Source: Musa acuminata AAA Group (taxonomy: Eukaryota; Streptophyta; Magnoliopsida; Zingiberales; Musaceae). From it: a stretch of DNA of 64,000 bases. A program made the position numbers and the translations under genes. Position 1 is the first letter of the stretch, and each line of letters begins with the position of its first letter. The notes under the pieces are model-generated. The model did not search any database and was not told the DNA's origin. It saw nothing but the letters and a program-made list of their open reading frames with translations. Location: NCBI RefSeq assembly GCF_036884655.1, contig NC_088357.1, forward strand, positions 7,241,001-7,305,000, in the 5' to 3' direction. Of this stretch, positions 26,010 to 37,800 are shown one piece after another.

Positions 26010-28686
26010 TGTAACATCCCATATTTATAAAAAAAATAAACTATTGTTATACAAGACTCTTTTTTTTCTTATCTTTGAATCCAAAATCTATCCTGCTAAA
26101 TAATTTTTTATTAAAAAAATTATATCTTTTTTATGGTCATAAGTTACTAAAAAGTCTCCTCTACCCAAGTCTTACATATATTACAAAGTAATAAATTACT
26201 TTGAAAATAAAAATAAGATAAAAACAAAATAGCAACCAATATACCGGTAGAAACATAAAAAAAAAATTATACAAATAATCTTCAATATTCTTGAAATATG
26301 TACAAACATTAATAATTTAATATAAAATGATAATATATCAATCCATTATAAAACTTGTATATCATAAAAACAATGATGATTCTTATGCTATAAACAAAGT
26401 CATGCATCAATCATATAATACACATCTCAATGACATACATAACAGTTAGATAACAAACACGTATATCATACTTGATGGTGTACTATCCTAAGAGCGAATG
26501 GAGAGACATATTTTACGGGATGAATTCCTCCCAACGAATGGAGAGAATCCATATCGCACTCCCAATAGTGGATGAAGAGATATCCCTCACCCGCCCAAGT
26601 GAGGACACGTTTCTCCGAACAGCGAATAGAAGAACCGCCTAACCATTACGTCTAATTACCTGCTAATCCCTGAAGGGAATCACCCTGCATGCCCTCGGCA
26701 ATGATACACAATTAACCATGATCATTCATTTAAATTCATTTATGCATGCATCCAAAAAAAAGTATGATAAAATATTATAATAGACGACACTTAATGTATA
26801 GCCTACTAAACTATGTCTATTGGTGGCTCCGCACTTTGATGGACCCGCGGCTCCTTTCACATATTGCACTTCCAACATGGAGTACTCAGTATACCCATAT
26901 ATACAACATGATAACAATCGCATCAATATTATCAATTTAATCGAAAAAAAGGAGAAAACCAATAATCATTTCTAAAAGATATATTCAAATAAAACTTTTA
27001 AGTTCATTTAATTATAATGACATGAGCATCAATATCTCAATAGTTCTCAATCAAGCAGAATCCTAATTGGAATAATCCAATTGACTTAAACCAAGCTTAA
27101 TTCAATTAGGACCTAATGAGACTAACATCAAATCATTATAGATATGATGTGAAATCATCCTAGACTGATCTAATTAGATTTGATTGATTTACGTCCAGTA
27201 GGCTGAATTAGTCAAGTTTGTTTGGAATTGCCCTGAACCGGCTTAAACCAATCAAACATGTCTGATTTAGTCAACTAACAAACTCAAACCAATAAAGGGA
27301 AAGGAAATTAGACTATATCGCATAGTGCTAACCCAAATCGAACCGACTCACCTGAGCCTTGGACGGAGCACGTGTGTTGCAGATGCCTGTTCCACCTAAC
27401 AAGTTTGGTTGAGGTGCAATGGGCTGAATAAAGGGATGGCAATGTGTCTAATGACAATTGCATATCTGGGCGAGCCTAGCTTTGCGAGTTGAGCTGAGTC
27501 TCACTCACGAGTTGGGCTTAGCCTTACCATCGAATTAGGCCACGCTTGGTTTGCAGGTTAGATCGTTGCCTAATCGTGCTTGGCCACATGAGTTGAGTTT
27601 GCAGGTTAGGCCACGCCTGGCCACATGAGCTAAATCGTGCTTGGCCACATGAGTTAGGTCGTGCTTCGTCACATGGGTTGCATCGTACCTGGCTATATGG
27701 GCTGTGTTATGCCTGGCTACATGAGTTGGGTCATGCCTAACCACACGAGTTAGACTATACCTGATCACATGGGATGAGTTATGTATGACCATATGGGCTG
27801 GATTATACTTGATCACATGTGCTAGGTCGTATTTGACCACATGGGTTGGTCTGGTCAACCAGGTTAACTAAGGTCAAACCCTAATTTGACCCCTCTTACT
27901 AAATTATATTTTAATATTTTTAAAAAGACTTTAAAATATTATAAAATAAAAATTAACCTTAAATCCATTCTTTTTCATGAATTAACTAATTTAGATTATG
28001 ATTTCAAATTTAAAACTAATTAAATCATAAAAATTTATACATAATTCCTTCACATAAATAAGTCTAATTAAATGAATTAGAATTATTATTGAATTAATGA
28101 ATCATTCTAACATCATAATTTAATGATCATTATTTATTAATTATAAAATTTTAAAATTAAAACATTATCATACATCACATAAATTATAGCAATTCTACTA
28201 TCAAGTATTTTAAAATATAAATAAAATCTGATAAGAAAAAAAATAGAGGAACCTATCTCTCCTAAGGGATCCTCTTCTTCGAGAATTCTATCATTGCCGG
28301 GCTCAATGAGGAATGAGAGAGGGGGAGCCCCCTGGAGAATATTAGCTCTCTCCAAAAGATAAATAATAATTTAATTTAATTTTAAATTTATTTTTATTTT
28401 ACATTCACACACAAAGATAAAATTATAATATTTATTTCTTATAGTTCATAAAAAATAGAATTTAAACTATTTACTTTCTAAAAATCACATCACTCATTAG
28501 GAAATAAATTAACTAATAATTTAATTGACTAACAAAATTCCTAACTTGTCCACGTGGTTAAGGAAATCAATTTAATCATTTCATTATATACTACATGAAC
28601 AAGGAAGTTAATAATTTAAATAAAGCAACACATTATTTATGATAATTTAATTTATGTTAAGGAGAAAAAAATCATCAATGATTACA
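26010..28686. mobile_element. Solo-LTR-like insertion, 2677 bp, with perfect target duplication
   Basis: The insertion starts TGTAACATCCC and ends GATTACA, giving the TG...CA termini with a TGTAA/TTACA inverted end. The 5-bp CAAAA occurs immediately before it (26005-26009) and immediately after it (28687-28691). There is no internal gag or pol and no second LTR, so a solo LTR from a long-LTR gypsy element is the best reading. A compact non-autonomous element is an alternative. It contains a 24-bp minisatellite. Lineage (Tekay/Del-like long LTR) is a guess from length and start sequence. Confidence 0.78.
27582..27858. repeat. 24-bp minisatellite inside the solo LTR
   Basis: Ten units keep an exact 24-bp spacing from 27619 to 27858 (anchors 27619, 27643, 27667, 27691, 27715, 27739, 27763, 27787, 27811, 27835). 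The consensus resembles GGCCACATGAGTTAGGTCGT. A looser unit precedes them at 27582. Because 24 is a multiple of three, the minus strand shows an 8-residue repeat (HVAKHDLT-like), which is a by-product. Confidence 0.92.
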
Positions 28687-28691
28687 CAAAA

Positions 28692-30937
28692 TAATAATAC
28701 TTAAAATGTTACTCTAGAAACAAAATTGCCAACAATTCTACGACAACCATGAAGAGTTGATTCCCCTTTGAAAATCAATATAACATATTTTTCTGTATGT
28801 AAATGACAGCTTTTGCAATAACAAAAATCCATGGGCTTTTGTCTCTACAAGGGAAAATGGTTATAAAATACTTTTTGGCAAGCATTCAGGTATATGCACC
28901 ACACTTGGGAGCCTTTGAGTATAAAGTTATTAGAGATCTTTCCTTTGTCCCAATATGAAACATAATCTAGTGTCACTTGCAGAAGTTGAGATCAACCAAC
29001 TCCCTATTGGATCAGTTCTGGATTCACAAAAAAGCTTTTGGCTTATCACATCAAATAATGTATATTCTCCACAGTCTAATGAGAGATCCGGCTCAAATTA
29101 ACCTTATGACTGTAGCTTCAAAGCAATATGTAATTCTGGCTTTCTTTATCTAATATAATGGTGATAACAAAATGTACAGTCTCAATATAGAGATGACCAC
29201 AGCGAATGAAGGATAAGTTCATGGTGAAGGGTGTAGAATCCATGATCTTTTTTCAGTTTAAGACAATCCTAAACAAGCAAGCTAGCAAGTCAATTTGATG
29301 ACCTGACACAGTAGCTAAAACTTGAAGTCAAACTCAATTTGATCCAATGAATGTAGCAGGTGAAGAAGGCTAATATTATGCAAATTGATCAGTAGTCTAT
29401 TAGTTGAAGTAAGGATTTGAAACCCAGCCATACTAGTCGATATCAACTGGCATACAGTGATCCAATTGGAACCAGAACAGATACCAGGCATATAACCCAG
29501 TATCGGTTCACACAATGGATACAGCCTGTTTTTGATTGGTATCACAAGGTGTGGTAGGCATTATCCTACACCCCTGTACCATTGTCCCACTTGTTTGTCT
29601 TCTTTCATCCCCTCTTTAGCCTCCATTCTTCCACCAGTAGCACTCTTCCTTCTTCTCTTGATTTTTCTCTTTTTTTTCTTCAAAATTATCCCCGTTTTCT
29701 TCAATTGTCTATAAAGAAGCTTGGATTTAGAGCTCTTCTGTATAACTACAGAGTGAATTTCTTTTTATGAAACTAGTTCTTTGGTAGATCCAAACTTTCC
29801 TAAACATTTTTATGATATAATTTTTTGAACATGACATATTTAGTACATGTTTATTCTTTTCTGTAGGAAGAGATCACAAAGTTCTTAAATGTTGGAGATT
29901 AGCATTTCAGTCAAAGTCATGTCTACAACAATCATCCAATAAAATTTTCATTCTAAACCTACGGTTGCAATTTTTTACATGAAATAATAAATTTATTATG
30001 CATAGGACTAATAACCTGACATTGTATGAAAGTGTTATGTATTGCAGAATTAAAATGAAAACAGAAAATACATATTGATAAAAACTGCTAAACAAATTAT
30101 GTGCCACGAAGCTTGATTATAGGGTCTTCAAATAATCAATCATCAACATACATGTCTGAGGTCAATTCTCTACCATCTAAATACGACATTATTTGTGTTC
30201 ATGAGCTCAACAAGCCAGACTGTAGTGCTCGTGCTACATGCAATAGAATATAGGTTTTACCAATCTATGCACAAAAAAGATACAACATATTTGTCGAAGC
30301 AATTCACAGATGAGTTCCTGAAAGGGATATCCAAGTAAAGAAAAGTCCATATAATACAACACCACACAGGTGGCTTGCTTAGCAAGATATAACAGGAACT
30401 AGGGGGCTTCCATAGGCTGGAACTAATTGTTGAACTCTTACATTTAGGCATGTCATGTGAGAAGATAAGAATTTGACTAAAAATTTCGAGCATTAAAGGA
30501 CAGAAGGCATGATTAGAAAATGCAGATGCTATTATAGCTAGAGACAGGTCATGATAGATTTGAGAATATGCTAATGACAAAAGGCAAAAGGTGGAAGGTT
30601 CCTATTATTTGTATTTTAAGACATGCTAGATTTACATTTCCAGCATCCCTGTATGTACAGTGTTCACAATCAGAGGTCAAGATTTCTATCCCCAATTCAC
30701 CACGCATAGCAACCATGGAGATAAACAAAATAGTACTTTTTGGCAAATCTGAAATAGCTGCCCTATTCTTCCACACATGTTCATGCAACATCAATGCTCT
30801 CTATATTCGTCAAGAACATGGAATGTCCACCGATACATCTCAGTTCTTATACAACAATTTTACGCAAAAGGGAACTACGATGATAAGAACCGAATTTTCA
30901 AGAACATTAAAAGGGGAAATAACCTAACTCTCATTAC
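28692..30937. other. Spacer without a recognised gene
   Basis: AT-rich sequence. The part at about 29390-29540 resembles the degenerate dispersed repeat family seen in VPS35 introns. Minus-strand frames at 30257-30794 are open for about 80-107 codons but have no recognisable content; they could belong to a 3' untranslated region of the divergent transcript. Confidence 0.45.
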
Positions 30938-31290
30938 CTGTAAGGAAGCAAGCACGACCATAGTCCGCCTTGTGAACTCGAAGGACATCATCCACGCTAC
31001 TGAGCCAAAGAAGGCGCTAGTTCATCTCTGCCAGAAGCTCGCCACCGAGAGCAAAGATGAAGAAGGGATGAAGCGGGTGGCGGTGGCTGACGTCTGTTTC
31101 TTGGGAAAGAGGAGCCTCAGAAGGTTCGTGACGCCACTGACGGAGAACTGCAGCAACGGCGGGGCTCTCCTCGCATCTCGCCGAGAGGTGGAGCAGCGAA
31201 TGGTGTGAGCCCGCCGAAGGAAGGCGAACAAAATCGTAAATAGAGGTAGCCGTTTTCCAAAAAGCCCCGTAACATGTTGGTATTTTCATC
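30938..31290 (-). other. Possible first exon of an unidentified gene divergent to VPS35
   Basis: A GC-richer block reads away from VPS35. Upstream of it, on the minus strand, lie a TATAAA (31300-31305) and a telo-box-like AGCCCTAATC (31291-31300). The block ends at a donor-like ACAG|GTAATGAG (boundary 30938). One frame (31022-31231) is open for about 68 codons, rich in Arg/Ser and resembling a mitochondrial presequence (RRAHTIRCSTSRRDARRAP), but it begins without an ATG. I do not recognise a product. A non-coding transcript is equally possible. Confidence 0.35.
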
Positions 31291-31811
31291 GATTAGGGCT
31301 TTATATTTTATACATTTTCAATTACAGCCCAAAATATCTACTATATGACCATCATACCCCCAGTACGGCCTAAGCCGGTTCGGTCAGAAAGTGCTTGAAG
31401 CGACAACTGAGACATGCAACTTTTCGAAAAACCCCCTATTCGTTGGTTTCTCGACCAATTAGATCCTCGTTTTGGCTTTTCAAATTTTCATTTAAAACCG
31501 TAACTATATAATTTGACTCTCATACCCTCAGAATGGTTTAAATTTCTCACTAAGTGGTTCATGTAAAACCGAACCGAGCCGAACCCGGGCGGAAGCGGAA
31601 AGCTCGGTCTTCCAGCCTGCAAACGCAGGGAACACCGATGCAAGCAGAGTCCCGTCGTCAAATTCCCGACCCAAATCGCAGCGGCGGAGAATATTAGTTG
31701 CAAGAAGAAGAAGGGGATCAAATCCAAGGTAGAGAAAGAAGACCGACATCGAGGAGAGATCGCCTCGGCGGCGCCGGAAGGAGCCCCATCGATCGATCGT
31801 AGGGCGTGGAG
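31291..31811. promoter_or_regulatory. Presumed bidirectional promoter region
   Basis: The stretch separates the candidate minus-strand exon from VPS35. The left end carries the minus-strand TATA and telo-box-like motifs; the right end is the GC-rich VPS35 leader. No other gene is visible. Confidence 0.45.
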
Positions 31812-34800
31812 ATGCTGCCGCACGGCGACGATGAGGAGAAGTGGCTGGCGGAGGGCATCGCCGGCATCCAGCACAACGCCTTCTACATGCACCGCGCCTT
31901 GGTTGGAACCCAATCCCGTTACGATGCCTTAATTGCTAAACCTAACCTTCACCATTCGCCCAACGTTATTCTGCTTCTCGTCTGACCCCGATCTTCTATC
32001 CTGTGTTAGGATTCCAATGACTTGAAGGATGCGCTCAGGTACTCGGTGCAGATGCTATCGGAGCTGCGGACCTCTCTGCTCTCCCCGCACAAATACTACG
32101 AGCTCTGTGAGTTGGGATATCTATTTGATCTTGCTTGTAGTGAATGCTGCTTGTGTAGAAGCTGGATCTTAATGTGTTTCTTTTCCGGGGACTGGGAAGA
32201 TATGAGGGCCTTTGATGAGCTGAGGAAGATGGAGATGTTCTTCCGGGAGGAGACGGCACGCGGCACCATCTCCGTTATCGAGCTGTATGAACTCGTTCAG
32301 CACGCAGGCAACATCTTGCCCAGGCTGTAATGTCTATGAACCCTGCTCCGTTTCATTGCTTTTGTTGTCTATGTTTTGCTGATCAATTGAATGACATAAT
32401 TGTCGAAAATTATTGGCTACCTTTACTTCACAATAGTTGTGCTGAGTTGGAGTTGGAATACTTCTTTCTTAATTGCTCATTATTTGCAAAGAACTTGAGC
32501 TATAATGCACCAGGTAAATCATGCAATGAGAAAATGCGAGTATTTGGTTGGATAATTGAAACTGATTTATTGTTTACTGGATTGATTAAGTAGTATTCAT
32601 GAGCAAGCATAAGATCTTGATTTTTTGACTAATAAAAGTAAACCAATTCATTGGTTTCAAATGACTCCTAAATCATCATGCCTCAAGGGAATCGGAGATT
32701 ATTAACAATTATATCACCTTTCGGTGCTCATTGAAAGCATAGATTGTCTCACATCTGGTAAGCCATCATAGATTTAAAAAGTCTCGCATCTGACAGGTGC
32801 ATGATTTTTTACTTCTTTCCATAGGATACCCAAGTTGCATGATTATATATGTCATTGAGAGGATACACTGCTCTTTCATATCACCAACGTATTCTGAGAT
32901 TTTGCTACTTTTCACTTCCCTGCTGCAGGTCATAATCGAAATTTTTGCCATTCTGCTCATGCTCACAATTCAACTGTTGCATTGTCATACATTATTTGAC
33001 CGAACAAAGCTCTTAAGTGGCTAGATAAACACACTTTGATCTTCATGTTTCATCAGCTTCTTATATCCAGGACTTGTAGATGGAGTACCTAAAGCTAAGA
33101 TGTTGCTGCATGTAAGTAGTAGAACCCCAATCTTGTCAACTATTCATATGCCTCTGTTCTAAATAGAGGGAAAACTCGATTAGATCTTCAACTTGGATAC
33201 TTCTTGACATAAAAGAAATGGTTTGTTAATGAATTAAAGAAGAGTCAGATATGAAACTTGAATTAAGCAATCATTACAAGAATATGGTATGGACCAAAAA
33301 AACTATGATGTTTCTGAAGCACAACTCCATAAGAACAAATCAAATCGGTAGGCTATGAAGGGGGGTTCATGAGTATAAACCAGGACTACCTAGGGATGTA
33401 GGATCACATTTAGGGGTTATCATGTCTTTTGATGATTATTCTGATGGAGAACAAGAATGCTGAACTCTTCTTGGATCAAATTTGCCAATTTTAATGAGTA
33501 AAAGCAAGGTGACTAATAGGATGATAGATTAAACTCCTGGTAGTTGTTATCTCTTTAGCAAATGGACATCAGTGTTTGGTTTCCTAGGATTTACCAGTAC
33601 TTGAACCGAGATCTAGATAAGATGGTGATTGATTTTTTGGTTCCCAAAATGGATCAACAGGTTTAAAATATGAAAAGCCGGAAAAAAAAGATAATTTGTT
33701 ATGGAAGCAGCAGATAAGGCTTTAGAGGGTCTCTTCTATATAAATGAACCACGTGAGAACTAATAAGTTCTACTGATCTACCTCTAAACTCAGAGTTAAC
33801 TAGCATTGGCTGCCTTTTAAGTTATTTTCTTTGGAAATTTTTTTCACCAAACAATGATTTTTGCAGGGTTATATTCAGTTTCAACACTTTTCAGAAACCA
33901 TACCAAAAAATACTAGATGAATGATTGTTGGATCACTTGTAAGCTCATTTATCTCTTTCTTTTCCTGTTCTTGTTAACATTATGGTTAACACACAAGTGG
34001 AATTTCTTTTGTAATGAATCATTCTTAATCTTTAAGAAGTTAAAGTGATCAAATCACAATTAGTTCTCTGGCTACAGTGGTCTTTTGTTCATAGAGATCC
34101 ATTTCAAGATCTATTACTGTTTTCTCATATATTTCTTCAATATGCTCTTCTTCATTTGCTGACCCTGATTCATTTCTGATGTTTTTGTAATGAAGCTTTC
34201 TTATTTTTTAAGAAGTTAAAGGTGATCAAATCACAAGCAGATCTCTGGCTACAGTGGTCTTTTGTTCATAGAGATCCATTTCAAGATCTATTACTGTTTT
34301 CTCATATATATCTTCTCTATGCTCTTCTTCATTTGCTTACCCTGATTCATTTCTTTCTTTCACTATGTTATTGCTGAAGTTCAATTTTTCTGTTTATCTG
34401 CAATGGTTTGGCTGGTTATTATTGATGTGATGTATTCTGTATATTTGTCTCGTCCACATGATTGAAGTTCAGGTTGTCAATTGACCAGGTATCTCCTATG
34501 CACAGTAGGATCTGTTTACATCAAGTCAAAGGAGGCTCCTGCAAAGGATGTTCTTAAGGACCTTGTAGAAATGTGCCGTGGTATTCAGCATCCTGTACGT
34601 GGGCTTTTCTTGAGAAGTTATCTTTGTCAAATTAGCAGGGATAAGTTGCCTGATATTGGGTCTGAGTATGAAGGGTAAGAATATTTCAGTGAATGACCTA
34701 AGCAACCTATCATTTGTTTTACTTGATTCTTTATTTGTCTCTTCTGTGTCAAAATTATTTTGAAATTTGTTTTGCTTGGTTAAATGATATCTGATAATTA

Positions 34801-37800
34801 TCTCTGTAAGTGAGCTGTGGGCAGTACCTAGCAATGAGTAGACACCATGGAAAGGAAGGGGTAGATTAGAAGCGAGATGAAACATAGCAAAGGGTGTAAG
34901 AAATGAATAAGTCCATGAAGAAAATTGTTTTTTTTTTCCACAAAAATTCACCCTATCTTATTTATAATTTCTGAACAAGATATAGGCTGACTATATCTCA
35001 TTTCAGATAAAGAGCCTCCTAGAAGAGAGGAACATCAATAGGTTCCTTAATCAAACTTCTTATTCATAGTAGATTACCACTTCCCTAGATATGATATATG
35101 CATCTATGACTTAAAAACATTTTCCTAATGTAATTCACTCTCTTTAATATAGAAATAAAAATACCAAAAATAAGACTAAGATAATATATAACTGATATGA
35201 TTTTGACATTCAAATCCTTTGAGTTGATTTGCATCTGTTCACTTTTGCTTCTTAGATTCCACCATAGAGGTCTCTTCGTTTAGACTTTAGAGTGGTACTC
35301 AAGGTTCTGAATACCGATTGCAGTAGTACATACTGATGGGTATTTGTTGGCCCGACTAGGTATTAGTATCAAAAAGTATAAACCAGTACCAATATATATA
35401 GTTTGTTTCTATTTTTTATTGTTTTTTAAAATACCCCAGGTAGTATAGGTTGGTATGCTGTCAAGTATACTGATATTGTAGTGGTCTGATATATTACGAA
35501 AACTTGTATCGGACTGGCACTTAAATCCTTGGTGGTAGAGTTCTGATCTTCAATTCCTCTTGGCTTTATTTCCAATATGAATTTCATTGTAGGATACTTT
35601 TATGATGAAATTTCTTGAACCATAGAATTATTTTCGGTAACAAACTTTCTTGCATGAACTGAATTTCATCTAAATTATCTCTTCTGCCTGTCTTGTTCCT
35701 CTAGCTCTTTCATATGATTTAGAGCCACACTTCGAAAATGAAAGTTATAATTTGGTGGTTTGCTACTGGTCATGTTATTACTCATATTTGTTTTGATTTA
35801 TATTGCCTTTTCTCAGGGATGCTGACACAGTTAATCATGCTATTGAATTTGTTATTCAAAACTTTACAGAGATGAATAAACTCTGGGTTCGAATGCATCA
35901 TCAGGTTGGTTTTAAGTGATTGTCATATATATCAGTTGCTGTTGTCTATTTGTGCATGTATGATGCATGAACATATGCATGTCACAAACTTGGCATTTCG
36001 CTGTACCATGATAGCAATTATGTCAAGCAAGTGTTTTAGTGATTGTTAATTTTTACTCTTAGGCGATCCTGAGTTAAGAGCAAGAATTTGACTTTCTGGT
36101 CTGCAGGGGCCAACCAGGGAAAAGGATAAACGAGAAAAGGAAAGGAGCCAACTTCGTGATCTTGTAAGATCAGTACCTTAAGTTGATTTTTGTTCTAGCA
36201 AGATAGTAGAAAATCCATCTTTTCCTTTGCATTTACTCTTTTTCTTTCTCATAGGTTGGCAAAAACCTTCATGTTCTCAGCCAGATTGAGGGTGTTGATC
36301 TTGATATATACAAAGAAACTGTTCTTCCCAGAGTGCTGGAACAGGTCAATCTTGTTAATAAGTTTTAAATAATACTTTAGCTTGCACATTTTAAATTTTC
36401 TTAAAATGAATTGGCTAACAGGTTGTCAATTGTAAAGATGAGCTAGCACAACACTATTTGATGGATTGTATTATCCAAGTGTTTCCAGATGAATATCACT
36501 TGCAAACTCTTGAAACATTGTTAGGTGCATTTCCCCAGCTTCAGGTAGGTAAAGTAATGGTTGCAAGTCTTAGTTATTTTCAATTTGAGGTATTTTTTTA
36601 GTTTTATTTCTTATATTATTGATATTGATTACTCTTTATACCTAACATAACTTTTTGATTTGGTATAAGCTAGTATGTGCATCTAAGTGAGCAAATTTTC
36701 TCTTAGCTGTAGGATTTTCTCTACTCTTAATCTTGACTTGTTATAAATGTTAATCTGTTTTTGGTTGAAAAATACCAAGGAAAAATCTTTTAAGACAATC
36801 CAGTGGTTAAGTTCATATTTCACTGAATTAAACTCTGTTTGCACTGGTAAGACTATATACATTGACTCTCCTCAGATTTTGCATTGGAAGAGCCTCATGA
36901 ACTGCCATCTTTTTTAGGTCAGTCATATTTCTTTCCTGTGTACTGTATGTGAGTTGGCAACAGAAAGATCTTCTTTGTAGCTTTCTTTCCCCTTCTCTTT
37001 TTGTATCGATTGACCTGGAGGAACTTTGAAGGTGAATCATGATGCTGCAGTATGGTTTCCTCTTTGTTTGTAGGGGTAAGACTGTATATTGACCCTCCCA
37101 GACCATCCATTATTAGCAAGAACCTTTGTGTTAGGCTTGCCTCCTTTTTTTTATTTTCATTCTTAATTTGGAGGAACTTTGACAGTCATTATGTCAAGGC
37201 GCAATTGCCATAAAGAAGTATGGATGCTTTGGCAAAGGTCTTCGTTGATATTCTACTTGTAAGGTTACCTGCTTGGTTCTGTTGACCTCAATCTCCTTCC
37301 ACATACTCTTCCTTTTTTTTTGTCTTGTAGATGACACCTGAACATGATGGACAACCTCCTAAATTAAACCACATCATTATCCTTTCTCATGCTTTATTTG
37401 CATATGTTCCTATTAAAATACAAAGATCAGACCTGTCAGTCCAGCAGACTCATCTGAGCTGTCTACACTCAGCTCCTGTACCATTATCATGCTTATCTGC
37501 ACTTATTTGGTCCTAATCATGTTAGGATGGCACTGAAGGAAGTCTCATCCAGTTCTAATCAAGTTAGGACCGCAGCTGCCTGTTATTGGAGCCCTAATTA
37601 TTTTAGGACAGAAGGGAAGGAAGACCAATCTGGTCCTAATAGATTTCGGACAACATCAGCCCCTATAACAAAGTCCAATCCAAATAACTTTACGATATCA
37701 GGGAAAAAGTAAGTACTGTCGTGCCATGGTACTGTAGCACTCCGATACTGTGACAGTATATTATAAGTATTCAGTTATACACTATATCCTATTCGTTTGA

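Noticed and set aside
27535..27858. 107-codon repeat protein (HVAKHDLT units)
   Set aside because: A direct consequence of a 24-bp minisatellite in a non-coding LTR; no start context, domain or flanking gene structure supports it.
26010..28411. Shorter right boundary of the solo LTR at about 28411
   Set aside because: That choice gives only a 4-of-5 match for the target duplication, whereas 28686 gives a perfect CAAAA and a TTACA end.
30568..31208. Plus-strand frames of 119 and 143 codons
   Set aside because: No recognisable content or splice partners. The promoter-like motifs nearby point to transcription on the other strand.
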